Notes: generated by a model not told the origin, from the letters alone. A stretch of DNA of 64,000 bases from Prostheceraeus crozeri (GCA_907163375.1 CAJQUW010007293.1:62001-126000), one strand, 5' to 3'. Shown: positions 1 through 10,431, counted from the stretch's first letter. Program-made: numbers and translations.

Positions 1-1
1 T

Positions 2-883
2 AGAAGTGTTGAAGACTTTGCAAGAAAGTTTCAAGGATCAGTGCCAGAAACGTTAATGACTTGTGAATATAAGAAAGAGAAAGTAACTTTATTTACTGTT
101 GAAACGGAGGCAGAATTTATTGTTTTTACTAAAAAGACACCATTGGAAAAGTCTGATTCCGCTGTTATTGAATTCGGATCTGAAATGATTGGGATGTTTA
201 AGGGCCTTGAAAGCGCACCTTGGTTGACAGAGTTAAATGATACATTCAAGGTTCAATTGTCCTCTTCTAAACTCAAAGCATCAACAAATGCTTCATGGGA
301 TATCCACGTATACAGCGAAGACATACTGGGTGATGATTTGTCTACTTCCAGTGAACTTGTAAAAAGAGTTAATTTGAACATTGAAAGCTTGAAAACGCCA
401 TCTGAATTGTGTACAAAGTTAAATGAGTTTGGTGTAGATTACCTTGATGCAGATGAATATCACTTTTCTTATAATCCACATAAGAAACGCATGATTCTAA
501 AGGTAGGGAAGAACTCTCTTATCAAGCTGGATAGCGTGTTAACGTCCACATTGGGATTCTCAAAATCAACTATTTATGAAGGCACATCAATAGGCGATAC
601 AGCCCCATCACTAGAGCGTGATATAAGTAACTTATACGTCTATTGTAACATTATTGAATATACAAGGGTTGGCGACATTGAGGCCCCACTTCTGCGCACA
701 TTTCCTCTCTCATCCGTAAGGAAGCAACTAATCAATCGAGAATTTACTAACACGATTTATGTACCAATGAGCAGAAATGTCATCAATAGAATTGACATAT
801 CAATTCATGATGACACAGGTGAAGTAGTACCATTCTGTGGTGGTGTTACTGTTTTAACACTACACATCAGGACACGAGATTAA
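2..883 (+). CDS. Polinton penton-like minor capsid protein, 5' end cut by window edge
   Basis: The frame is open from base 2 through TAA at 883, so the gene starts left of the window; the GTG at 41 is not a convincing start. The C-terminal third (about residues 195-280, counted from base 41) has the motifs NLYVYCNIIE, APLLR, an IYVPMS segment and IDISIHDDTGEVVPF before VTVLTLHIR. This block is typical of the single-jelly-roll minor capsid (penton-type vertex) protein of Polintons and adintoviruses. It would form vertex pentamers of an icosahedral particle. The next gene starts 43 bases downstream on the same strand, consistent with a late structural cluster. No stop or frameshift is seen. The family call is by motif recognition and has not been searched. 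Confidence 0.72.
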   Translation, partial: RSVEDFARKFQGSVPETLMTCEYKKEKVTLFTVETEAEFIVFTKKTPLEKSDSAVIEFGSEMIGMFKGLESAPWLTELNDTFKVQLSSSKLKASTNASWDIHVYSEDILGDDLSTSSELVKRVNLNIESLKTPSELCTKLNEFGVDYLDADEYHFSYNPHKKRMILKVGKNSLIKLDSVLTSTLGFSKSTIYEGTSIGDTAPSLERDISNLYVYCNIIEYTRVGDIEAPLLRTFPLSSVRKQLINREFTNTIYVPMSRNVINRIDISIHDDTGEVVPFCGGVTVLTLHIRTRD

Positions 884-926
884 GGCTTTACGCTATTGTG
901 GGATCTATAATTATCTACAGGACATA

Positions 927-1435
927 ATGTCAGGCATTTACAGTGGTCCATCCCATCAGAGCGGCTATCCCGTGTTTGCTGGAGGTAGACGACAAGTTGG
1001 AGGAGGCATATTCGGTGCACTAAGACGTATGGTTCTCCCAACACTCAAAAAGTATGGCGTACCATTCATGAAGCGGATTGGAAACAGAGCTTTAGACTTT
1101 GGTGCAAATGTTGCAGCTGATGCACTTCAAGGGGAGAATATCGGTGAATCCATGAAATTGCGTGCACAGCAATCTGCCATAGACGCATTAGATGATTTAA
1201 CAAAGACAGTTCGGAAGATGTATTCGGACGCATTAGATGTACAGTTCGGAAGAAACGTAGGAAGTCAAGACAAGTTGGATCAGGCCGAGTTACTAAGCAA
1301 AGGCGTAGGAGAAGTAAAAAGCCCACCAGAGCAGCACGTTCTAAATCAAGACGTCGTGTGAAAGCAAGAAAGCGCAAACGAAATTCCACAGCGACTGGAA
1401 ACAAGTCAAAACGAAGGAAGACAACATATTTGTAA
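927..1435 (+). pseudogene. Small basic core/membrane-active virion protein (adenovirus pX/VI-like), frameshifted
   Basis: ATG at 927 opens 144 codons ending at TGA 1361. Residues about 25-75 form a Gly-rich amphipathic stretch (GGGIFGALRRM, LKKYGVPFMKRIGNRAL, ANVAADAL) that resembles the small DNA-condensing or membrane-active virion proteins encoded next to the capsid genes of Polintons. A second frame, open from about 1295 to TAA at 1433-1435, encodes an Arg/Lys-rich tail with an RRRRSKK motif and further basic clusters. That is the C-terminus expected for such a protein, whereas the frame-1 tail is not basic. A single-base shift near 1240-1295 therefore probably separates body and tail. 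It lies between the penton-like gene and the major capsid gene. Confidence 0.6.
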
Positions 1436-1445
1436 AGCTAATACG

Positions 1446-2731
1446 ATGCAGAGTATCAAGTCGGCTTTGTGTTTCTTTCATTCACCGCCTCATCAAACTG
1501 ACATTATTTATTCAACTATTGTTGATATAGTCCCCACAACAAATATCGATGGTAACCAACAGCCTATTCAGTTTGACATACCTGCTAATCCTCAAGATTG
1601 TATTGACTGTCAATCCATTGATTTAGAATTGTGTATACAAATTAAGAAGACTGATGGTACCAATATTGATTCAACTAAGGATAAAGTGGGATTGACAAAT
1701 CTTCCTATTGCCAGTCTATTCTCAGATGTGTATTTAATATTGAATGACAAACAGATTGAAGGAGGGGATCGAGCATATCCCTATGGAGCATACATAAATA
1801 CAATGACGCAATTTCAGAAGCAAGCTAAACAGTCACATTTGCAAGTTGCCGGCTGGTATGATGATCAGCAGGGGAAATTTGATGAGGTTTCAAATGGAGG
1901 TTTAAAAAACTAATGGAATTGACAGCAGATTCAAAGGAATTATACTTGAAAGGACCTGTCTATCTTGATTTCCTTCGTCAATCTAGATGTCTACTAAATT
2001 TCTAGGTTAAAATGCAAATAAAATTTATTCGTGCAAATCCTGAGTTCGCGTTAATGGCTTTTGGAGCTACAAACTATCAAATCAACATAAGTAGTGCCGT
2101 GCTCAATGTAAGGAGAGTAACAATGAACCCGTCAGTCATCAACGAGCATGCGACAGGATTGAGGAAAAGCAATGCAATATATCCAGTTAATCACAGTGTG
2201 TTAACAAACTTCACAATTGGTGCGGGATCATCCTCTCATGCCTACCCAAATCTTTTTCCCACTGCGATGCCGAAGGCGGTGTATATCACATTTGTGGAAA
2301 ATGAGTCATTTATTGGTGCTTTTGAAAAGAATCCATTTAATTTCCAACACTTTAACGTTAGTAAACTAGCACTCTATCAGGATGGAAAGTTTGTTGCTTG
2401 CAAAGCTTATGAGCCTAATTTTAAAGAGGGTAAATTTGCACGTGAATATGGTTCTACTTTCACTGCACTGAGCATGTTTAACACAGATGATTCAAATGGA
2501 TTTACAATGGATATGTATAAAAATGGTTACTTCTTCATTATATACAATCTCACAGCGGATGGAGATCTAGGCGGTGAAAGCGTAGGAGTTACAAAGCCTG
2601 GTAATCTACGACTAGAGGTGTCATTTGAGTCACCTTTGAAGAAAACAATTACTTGCCTCACTTATGCTATCTATGATAGCAAAGTTGAAATAACGAGAAT
2701 GCGAGACGTAACTGTCAGCTATCAGAGATGA
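1446..2731 (+). pseudogene. MCP: Polinton major capsid protein (double jelly roll), one frameshift and one stop
   Basis: ATG 1446 opens 155 codons to TAA 1911-1913. The protein continues in the -1 frame from 1910 to TGA 2729-2731, broken by TAG at 2003-2005. Together the pieces give about 430 residues, within the lower range for Polinton capsid proteins. N-terminal motifs include IQFDIPAN and the LFSDVYLILNDKQIEGG strand pair. The second part has KFIRANPEFALM, an SSHAYPNLFPTAMPK loop and the C-terminal NLRLEVSFESPL strand typical of hexon-like folds. The frame change sits exactly on an A AAA AAC heptamer (1904-1910). The stop codon overlaps the protease ATG (ATGA, 2728-2731), a compact viral arrangement. 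Confidence 0.8.
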
Positions 2732-3147
2732 GTAACCTAAGCAACACCGAAATCTTGAGGAAAATGGGAAATGCTCATCCCTACTCCAAGTCAATATTTC
2801 TTGATGTCTTTTCTAGAGATAATTTACCTAATTCAATTCCTTTCTATCCTTGTTCACTTATCATCAATACGGACAGCAACAATCTTCCTGGTAAACATTG
2901 GGTTGCAGTGTGCATCAATCGCTATAAAGTGGCTGAATATTTTGACTCTCTTAATCTACCTCGCTTACATGACATTGCACTATGGATGAATAGGTTCTCC
3001 TGGACGATTAAGAAAGTTACATCGTTTCCACTCCAAAGCAATGTATCTCTCATGTGCGGCGGTTATGTGCTATATTTCGTCAACGAGAGACCATTGAAAA
3101 ATAACTGTAAAAGTGTTTTACAACTTTTTTTCGAAAGACTGCTATAA
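2728..3147 (+). CDS. PRO: Adenain-like cysteine protease (capsid maturation protease)
   Basis: A 139-residue ORF starts at ATG 2728, overlapping the capsid stop by four bases. The catalytic layout of the adenovirus-type (C5/Ulp1-fold) protease is visible: His in GKHWVAVCI (about residue 52), acidic Asp in EYFDSL (about 71), Gln in FPLQSN (about 105) and the nucleophile Cys in LMCGGYVLYF (about 111). It would cleave capsid and core proteins during particle maturation. It is short compared with adenovirus protease (about 200 residues), as is common in Polintons. No frame lesion is seen. AATAAA follows at 3189. Confidence 0.85.
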   Translation: MSNLSNTEILRKMGNAHPYSKSIFLDVFSRDNLPNSIPFYPCSLIINTDSNNLPGKHWVAVCINRYKVAEYFDSLNLPRLHDIALWMNRFSWTIKKVTSFPLQSNVSLMCGGYVLYFVNERPLKNNCKSVLQLFFERLL

Positions 3148-3188
3148 AAATGATGTAATTCTTACGAAGTATATTGAAACTGTTTTGT

Positions 3189-3194
3189 AATAAA
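3189..3194 (+). promoter_or_regulatory. AATAAA polyadenylation signal after the rightward capsid cluster
   Basis: The hexamer lies 42 bases after the protease stop, in the short AT-rich gap between the convergent gene sets. It probably serves the rightward transcripts. Confidence 0.55.
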
Positions 3195-3319
3195 GTTTTA
3201 TTTTATATGTAAATATCCTTGTTTTATGTTCCGAATCGTTGGGTTTAGAGGGAAAGCAAAACATGTTTACATTTCAATATGTATTTACAAATGTAGTTCT
3301 TTTCTAAATATTTACATAG

Positions 3320-3889
3320 CTACAATGTAGATTTCACAAATATTTTTCTCAAATCACATAGGATGGGAGGAACATCATATATGTCTTTAATGCCGGTTAT
3401 CACAATCTTTCCATTATGGAATACATGAACATGATATGGGTGCCAGTTAGTCATCTGTGCTGCTGGAAATAGTTCCACTTCATAAGTAAGATTATTTGAT
3501 GATGTGACTTTACGAAAGTCATAATGATAGTTCAATTCACATAGCACAGTCATTGTCTTCACTTCCCATTCAGATAATGAGTCTCTAAGTAAATTTTCCA
3601 ACGTAGAATGTAGATATGGTAGATCACCATCAGTAAAGCCACCAACACACTGGATTGTTCCATTTGGAAAGAATAGGATAGTCACATATTTATCCTTCCT
3701 CTGTATCCTCCATGTTAACATTGAGGGTCTTCCCAGATGTAGATTCGTTGTCGGCTTCATCTTGTGTTTTATTAATAACCATTGCTTTCGATTGGGAATG
3801 TTGCGCTCGATTTCTTGAAGATTGAGTTTTGAGTTTACTTTTGTAGTTAACATGCGATTCACGACTTCCATCCGCTTGATGTCCTCCAT
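3320..3889 (-). CDS. Polinton accessory protein, possible TATA-binding-protein-like fold
   Basis: ATG at 3889 opens 189 codons. Two similar segments are visible: YVTILFFPNGTIQCVGG (about residues 68-84) followed by a helix-like LENLLRD, and YHVHVFHNGKIVITGIKD (about 150-167) followed by LCDLRKIF. The pattern of a strand, (F/H)NG turn, strand ending in TG, then helix, repeated twice, resembles the two pseudo-repeats of TBP. A role in transcription of the element's own promoters would fit but is inference. Its N-terminal 200 bases overlap the C-terminus of the neighbouring leftward ORF in another frame, so the true start could be an internal ATG or the two may be joined by splicing. Confidence 0.45.
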   Translation of the reverse strand: MEDIKRMEVVNRMLTTKVNSKLNLQEIERNIPNRKQWLLIKHKMKPTTNLHLGRPSMLTWRIQRKDKYVTILFFPNGTIQCVGGFTDGDLPYLHSTLENLLRDSLSEWEVKTMTVLCELNYHYDFRKVTSSNNLTYEVELFPAAQMTNWHPYHVHVFHNGKIVITGIKDIYDVPPILCDLRKIFVKSTL

Positions 3890-4313
3890 CTTTAATGAAT
3901 GAAATCATATGTGGTAGTATCTCTTTTGTAAAGTTTCTCCATGTGACGTCACTGAAACGGAAAAATCGATAGTCAATATCTTCTCTCTTTGGTGAACAGA
4001 CGTATAGCTTGACGGTAGAGTCACACTTCATCCATACCTTTTCATCGAGGGGAATCTTCATCCGTGTCTTTTGGTTGTCAATCAGATCAGCGAAGTCTTT
4101 CAGTGAAGATAATGCGTCAAGGCTAATGCAAACGCCACGATGTTTTCCACCACTATTTGTTATTAAGTGACGAAAGACTACTTTCTTAGAATTTGTTATG
4201 TGAATGCTTTGTGAGTCATTTAATTTCCATGTTCTAATGTAATGAGGCATGTTTTCAAATATAAACCTAAATTTATTTGTTTGCATAAAGCTTGCTATTT
4301 TACATCTCAACAT
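3690..4313 (-). CDS. Polinton accessory protein, possible PC4-like single-strand DNA-binding domain
   Basis: ATG at 4313 opens 207 codons. Residues about 25-75 contain YIRTWKLNDSQSIHI, KHRGVCISLDALSSLKDF and IDNQ. That matches the layout of PC4/Sub1 domains: strands carrying aromatic and basic residues, a (K/R)G(V/I)(C/S)LS turn, then a helix with LK. The C-terminal third is Ser/Asn/Gln/Lys-rich and looks disordered. PC4-like proteins bind single-stranded DNA and act in replication or transcription, which would suit an element with its own polymerase. The fold assignment is from pattern only. The 3' end overlaps the downstream leftward gene by 200 bases. Confidence 0.42.
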   Translation of the reverse strand: MLRCKIASFMQTNKFRFIFENMPHYIRTWKLNDSQSIHITNSKKVVFRHLITNSGGKHRGVCISLDALSSLKDFADLIDNQKTRMKIPLDEKVWMKCDSTVKLYVCSPKREDIDYRFFRFSDVTWRNFTKEILPHMISFIKDGGHQADGSRESHVNYKSKLKTQSSRNRAQHSQSKAMVINKTQDEADNESTSGKTLNVNMEDTEEG

Positions 4314-4491
4314 ATCGGAATGATGTTGAGTGCTACGTCTTCAATTCATAGTAGGACTACCTATGTTTTAGTAATTATTTCTACACATCGGAAAAATGTA
4401 GAAATTTCATTTTATATTTAATCTACCTATATATTATTAAGCATAACTACGCAGAAATGTAGTGATTGGTTAGTTTACTTTGTTAAATTTC

Positions 4492-7400
4492 TTAAACTTC
4501 TACGTCACCTGTAGCAGGAAGGTATCTCCTTCTCTTTGAAGGTGGGGGAAGACCTAAACTATAGTGTCCATATGGTAGAGATAGATTTTTATTTAACCAA
4601 CAGCGCTTATCCTCCCAAAGTGAAAGTCCTCGCTTTCTAAATGATTTTGTAACGTGATTTTTTGAATTTATAATTGTCATTTCCTCATTTGTAACTTTCT
4701 CACTGTAGTACACAGTCCTATAATCATTATGATGTAATTTTTTAACTGCAGCTCTCTGCACTCCTTTTTCCCGCTTGATGCTATCACAAGTTGAATCTAG
4801 ATATTTCATTGAATACATTTTTGGTTTTAACAAGATCATTTCCTCAAGCAACTTTCCCGCACACTCATCCTTAAAACAACCTAATCTGTCTCTGTTTGTA
4901 GTTGAGTATAGTCGGTGATGACTGTCATAGTTTGAAGAGTCAAATTTTTCACCAAAATATAGCAGTACATCCTCCAGGCTGACAGATGGTGAGGTGTACA
5001 AACATAGGAAAAAACTATCGGCATCACCTCCACAAAGCCGCGTTCTATTTATCAGTGGACATCTTTTCAAATCATTGTAGTATAACTGGTACATTTCCAA
5101 TCTGCTATAGTCAAGTACCACCTGACCAACATAAATCAATTTATTCAACATTATTGAAGGTTTATACATTTCCATACCAACTAGATCTTCATCAAATATC
5201 TTATGCTGTAATTAGAGAGGATGATTTGATAATTTTCGACATTGTTCCACGCTGTTTACTAATTTGAATTTCCTCCTTCGTCTTACATTTTCCATTGTTT
5301 TACCATATAAAGAATTTTTTTTCAACTTATAAAATGACTTTTCAAAGTTGGTACTTGATTGAGCTCTCTTTTGTGAATTCATATCAATGTACGTTCTCAA
5401 CCATGGCTTTTGTGTAAACTTTATACCGTTGTGAATTTCTGTGATTTTCATACCCATGGCTAAGTAAAATTTTAATATTGAATAGTGTACAACATAATTT
5501 TCCCTATTGAATTGATGAAGCAAGAGTTTTTTAGTTGAACTGAATTTAGTGTCTGGTCTTATTTTCCTATGTAAAACCTTCATATAAGCTGAGAACATAT
5601 TTTTCTCTACGGTCTGCATCTCTGGCGCTAATGGGAAATCGGCAGTGTCATCATGTATGTTTGCAGGATATTCCAAGTTCAAATCAAAAATATAGCCAAT
5701 TTCACCATCATCATCGATAGCTTGTATATTTTCTTCGTTTAGAAAATAGCTTACTTCACTATCACTCAACCATTTAAAATTTGAATGTGGTAGACTCTTA
5801 CTGAGCGAAGAACCGTAAAGGTTATTGACATCAATGTAAGATAAGTGACGACTTTCATTTGTATTATTTTGTAATTCCGAAATGCGTGCACGTGCTCTGT
5901 GAATGTTCGTAAAAGTCATTCCACCCCTTATTCCCCTTTCGAAGAGATTGTACATACTTTCATCTTGTATGTAGTGTGGAGGATCATTAGATGTCAAATT
6001 TAAAGCTGAAGTAAAGCAAAGATGTGGAAGGCTAACGAAATGGACAGGATCTACTTCATCTTCACTTTGACTTAGTGACCTAAAAACTTCAAAAATATCT
6101 GCCAGTAATAATACATCCAGTTTCAAATATGCAAGCATGTAATCACCAAAATTGTTACAATTGAAAGCAAACCACGCATTACTAGCGTGCTCATATTCTT
6201 CATCTGAACAATGTTCACGAGTGAGATCATTATAAAATTCACATTGTGGTGGCAGACATTTTTCTAACAATGTATTTAGACTTTTGAAATAACAGTAGGG
6301 AAACACTCCCTTTTGATAAAGAATATCATCTGTTAACAGGGGAAATTCATTTCTTAGTTTTTCTACATGTTCATAAACTTGCAATCCTCTTGCTAACTCA
6401 CTCAATGATGCACTTAAAAATTGATAAGAATCTAAGAATTTTAACTTGAAGTAGATTGTTTTTCCTTTGTATTCGTTCACAGGGACGCTGGCGGATAGAG
6501 TTATATACTTTTCAGCTGTTGCTGCTACTACTTCCAATTTCCATTACTTCTTCTTTCCAATTGCTTTATAGCAAACGATATGACTATCATAATTCTTAAA
6601 ATTATGGAAGAAGATGGGTAGTTCCCGCCTATTTAGTTTTAATCGAAGATTGCATTTACTGCATATTGTTTGTCTGTATCTTCCTGTTAAATGGTCGTGA
6701 TCTCTTACCTTTATGCAATCATCACTAAATGCAGCTTTACATTTATTACTATTTTTTACATTTTTATGTTTTTCGTCTTCATCAGAAGAAAGAGACATTG
6801 GTTGCCGGCTTATTGCACGCTGATTATCATATAAGTTTTGAGCTATATTTTCTAGGTGATCCAAGAAGTCCATAATACAATTCTCTCCTTTGAAGACAAT
6901 ATTTGTTTTCAAATCTGGACTGGAGAGCTTTATGCCAAACATGATAAACACCAACTGCTGCCGGTTTGTGTACTTTATTATCGATGTAGCACTCTATATC
7001 TGCATAAACAACTAAAGGAGGACTTAATTGATATTCCATGCTACTTGTGCTTACCTCTAGTTGTTTAGGCATTCTTTCTATCTGTGCCTTTCCATGAACA
7101 CAAAATTGATGATGTCGCTCCAAAGTTGTCTTATATGTAAACGATTGGGTACATCGATCGCAGAAATGTTTGTATCTTCTACTTATTTTTCTATATAATC
7201 TTGATAGTTTTCTGATTCCACAATAGTGTGCACGTTCATTGTTTATAATTAGTAGTATATTAACATTTCGTTTACCAATAAAGTTGCTGCTACATCGAAC
7301 ACCTTTTAGTCCTTTTTCGTAAAGGTGAATGTTGATTTTAATGTCATTATTTTTCTCAAACTTAGGAATATCTTTAATTGATACGGGTGTAGAGATGTCA

Positions 7401-8383
7401 TTCATATTTAGTTCAGATGTCCATTTACTATATGATTTTATCTCATTCCCAGAATGTGATACATCATTGTAATGTAGCATTGATAGAACTGAATACAAGA
7501 AACAGTCATTTGCATTTGAATGTACATTAATTACAGCCTTAGAATCTTTCAGACTCTTTGGTAGATTAAATACTTCTCCACCAGAAAGTAATGGACTAGT
7601 AATAACATTGAATTCTATATTTAGTATTTCATCTATAACCCAATTGCTACCCTTATTTGCAAAAGCTTCAATATGACTTGAGAGACTATTTAAGTTATCT
7701 AGGAACCATGTATCATAGTCATAAAAATAGTTTGTGGATGATGAAGTAAAGTGTGCGAGAAACGTTTCATCTTCCTGAGGATTTGATCGCACATAACGAA
7801 TTTGTGCTACCAGACGACCACGTAGTTGAAAATTTTCTAGAAGGTTTGACACTAAGTTCATTAACATAGATCGCATACTTAATAAAACGGAAGTTATATC
7901 TACTGTGTGTGCTGATGGTGTGATGTCGTATACACGAGCATGACCGTTGAGCGCGCTTTCGCTGAGACTTACAGTTCCATGATTATTTTGTATATTCATC
8001 TCACTATTTGTATTATGCATATTCACATGCTGACGGAATTTGCTTATAGAATTATACGTTTTACCACAGCGGGAGCAGCATTGCATAAAGATCAAACTAT
8101 TATTTGAAGCGCTGATTGGTATATGTCTAGACGTTTGTTCAACAGTACTAGATTTGGGTATTTGACTATCATTAGCTGAGATACTTCAAAGATTTGAATT
8201 TAAATTACAATTACTTGGTTGCTTATCACAAACTAGATTGTGTCGCTTTAGATTATCCTGTCGCTTCGTTTCATATGGACACTTCCAACACTGATAAGTT
8301 TTTCCCAACTTACAAAACTTTTCATGACGTTGCAAATTGCCATTAAGAGTAAACGTTTTTCCTCATTTAGAACAGACAACCAT
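4492..8383 (-). pseudogene. POLB: Protein-primed DNA polymerase B of the Polinton, multiply broken
   Basis: ATG at 8383-8381 opens a frame with C2H2 fingers (CWKCPYETKRQDNLKRHNLVC; then CCSRCGKTYNSISKF at about 8090 and CDRCTQSFTYKTTLERHH at about 7140). Next comes a DCFLYSVLSMLH segment typical of Polinton PolB N-termini. The exonuclease motifs follow: ExoI YADIECY, ExoII HNFKNYDSH and ExoIII YLKLDVLLLADIFE. Polymerase motif A is DVNNLYGSSLSKSLPH, motif B KKNSLYGKTMEN and motif C GGDADSFF. Lesions are TGA 8365-8363, TGA 8188-8186, a frameshift near 6.93 kb, TAA 6546-6544 and TAA 5214-5212. All parts except the frameshift are colinear in frame. The enzyme would replicate the element from its terminal protein. 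As written it cannot be translated whole. Confidence 0.9.
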
Positions 8384-8416
8384 GTTTACTAAACTGGTGA
8401 GGATTGTAATTTTTGC

Positions 8417-8454
8417 AGACTATATATATATTTTTTCATCGTCCTATGACGTCA
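8417..8454 (-). promoter_or_regulatory. PolB promoter: TATA box with an upstream CRE palindrome
   Basis: Read leftward, a TGACGTCA palindrome (8447-8454) is followed by a TATATATATA tract (8421-8430), about 40 bases before the PolB ATG at 8383. TGACGTCA is the full CREB/ATF site. The spacing is reasonable for a Pol II core promoter with a very short leader. Confidence 0.5.
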
Positions 8455-8540
8455 CAACTATTACTAGCCAATGATATTTGTTCCAATCTATGATGAAAAA
8501 AGAAGACAGGACTTGTAACAATTTCTTTTTCCATTTAAAG

Positions 8541-8737
8541 TCAAAACAAAAAGTAAAAGTAAAAAGTTTTCATTTTCTGACACTTGACCCTGTCGCTGTG
8601 CGACAGTTTGACATGGTGGCACTGCTCACAGCAGTCGGTCGTGTCCTCCATGCGAGACAGCCTCACTCCTGTGATGTCCCCATCACGAAACACCAAATGC
8701 ATCAGCGTCTCACGCTCTAACTGACGACTACCTCTGG
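8541..8737. other. Spacer between Polinton promoter and the spliced gene; weak leftward ORF
   Basis: A leftward open frame (8753 to 8541, no ATG at its start) overlaps the end of the spliced gene's last exon in another frame. It has a Cys/His cluster (CCEQCHHVKLSH). It could be the true C-terminus if the exon end at 8738 is a frameshift artefact; otherwise it is a chance ORF. No Polinton terminal repeat could be identified here. Confidence 0.25.
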
Positions 8738-9752
8738 CTACAGAGGAGGACAATAGTAGGTTGACTGTGTTAAATTTCTAACGGACACAATCAAACCCCT
8801 ATTCTCCTCCCTGAGCTTACTTTCTCTCTCCTCAGCGATCTTCAGGCGATGCTGGCACAGTTTCAACTTCTCCTCTAGCCGCTCATCATTCTCGGACGTA
8901 TCATCTAGGTGGACATTATATTGTAAAGGAGCAGGAACAGAGACTGGAGCAGGAACAGGGATCGGAGCAGGAGCAGGAACAGAGACTGGAGCAGTAACAG
9001 GGACTGTAGCAGGAGCAGGATCAGGAAAGGGGACCGGAGTAGGAGCAGGAGTTCGATATTGAAGGATCGGTGTAGGGGGCAGCCGAACGCTGCAATTTGG
9101 CGACGCACGGATCCGGGAGAATGAGATTTCTTGTGATGCGAAATCACACATATCCTTATAATGAGAAGAAATAATTGTTTACTATCTATATGTCCTTATA
9201 ATGAGGATAGAGCACTGCAGTTCTAACAAAATTGTGAAAATCATACCTCAGGAGTAATCGGTGAAAAATTGTCCTGAATCGATTTATTTTGAAAATAAAT
9301 ATCACTGTTATAATTTTAGAACAGCATTTATCAAGAGAAATCATGAGATTTAGTTATTAATTATTAAGTTCGGTACTTACAAGGGAATGCCTTGCTTCAT
9401 CCTCATCAGAAGATGTGGATGACGATGTGGTTGATGTTGAAGAGGACGAGTCGCTAATCTCGTCTGAATCCTCCCTCTCATCAGATGAGGACTCCCGTAT
9501 CGTGTACGGACGCTCCTCATTATCCTCAACGGAAGTGGCAGTCGCAGGTGTTGAGGCGACGCTATTAACCCTGGACTTTTTCAGGGATAAGGATCTCATT
9601 ACCTGAAACGGTAGAAAAATATAGAAGGATAATTGAGCAAATGGATTATGTATGATACATTAAGAAGTGGTGAGAGGAACTTATAATAACGACTATAACA
9701 ACTGTACTTACGGGACGTGGGCTACTTCTTTCTTCTACCGCACTCATCTTGG

Positions 9753-10107
9753 CACGGTGACACGGAAGACCGATCAAGCCAACAAAAATGTAACCCCTCT
9801 ATACTTTCCATTTTCTCATTCTATATGACCAACACATACTCACTATGATGGTCACTGAAATTGTAACCTAGCTAATTGACTTTTAGAGCCATTTTTTTAA
9901 AATGGCGTCAAAAATCATTTTTACAGCATTTTTGGTGACAAATATTGTGACATGCTATGCCTGATTTGCATTTTTAAGCAATTTTATCAACGTCTCGCAG
10001 TAGATTTATATCAAATAATAATGTATGAACCGTTTTGATGATGATACAGGTGTAATCCCTTGTATTGGACCCAGTAAACCCCTAAAATACTACTTACTAA
10101 TATTAAG
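9753..10107 (+). repeat. Left terminal inverted repeat of the 3.67-kb transposon
   Basis: Matches the reverse complement of 13067-13421 over 355 bases with one visible substitution (in the AGCTAATTG segment). Begins with CACGGTG, then a 22-base spacer, then ACAAAAATG. Confidence 0.95.
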
Positions 10108-10431
10108 AAATATATGAATACGAGTAAAAACAACAATTCATCTCCTGAGCCATTCTTTATCACTACCATTTCAGAGCAATATTCACATTCCCATAATAAA
10201 ACATTAATTCCATAGTAGGGTATTGTCTTCTAGGCCAAACATACACGTACATTCCACAATTTTTCATATTCAAAAAGGCCTAGGCCAGCTTTCTATATTA
10301 ACTTTTTCAAAAAATGGTAGAAGCCAACATGCACTCTGAAAATACAGTAGGCACAGTGTATGTAAACAAAAAGTACAATGTGCGTCACAATCCATCTTCA
10401 AATGGGCTCTATTGGATGGGAGCAATTGTTA

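Larger units (their letters stand above)
1..8460. mobile_element. Polinton/Maverick (adintovirus-like) element, right-hand part
   Basis: Four rightward genes (penton-like, small basic core-type, major capsid, adenain-type protease) meet three leftward genes (TBP-like, PC4-like, protein-primed polymerase B). Capsid plus protease plus PolB is the hallmark of Polintons. The left end is outside the window: integrase, FtsK/HerA-type ATPase and left inverted repeat are not seen. The right boundary is uncertain; I place it just beyond the PolB promoter because an unrelated spliced gene ends at 8738. PolB has four in-frame stops and one frameshift, the capsid gene a frameshift and a stop, so this copy looks defective unless the indels are assembly errors. 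Confidence 0.9.

Noticed and set aside
8541-8753. Treating the leftward Cys/His ORF as an independent gene
   Set aside because: It has no ATG at its start and overlaps the end of the coiled-coil exon in another frame.
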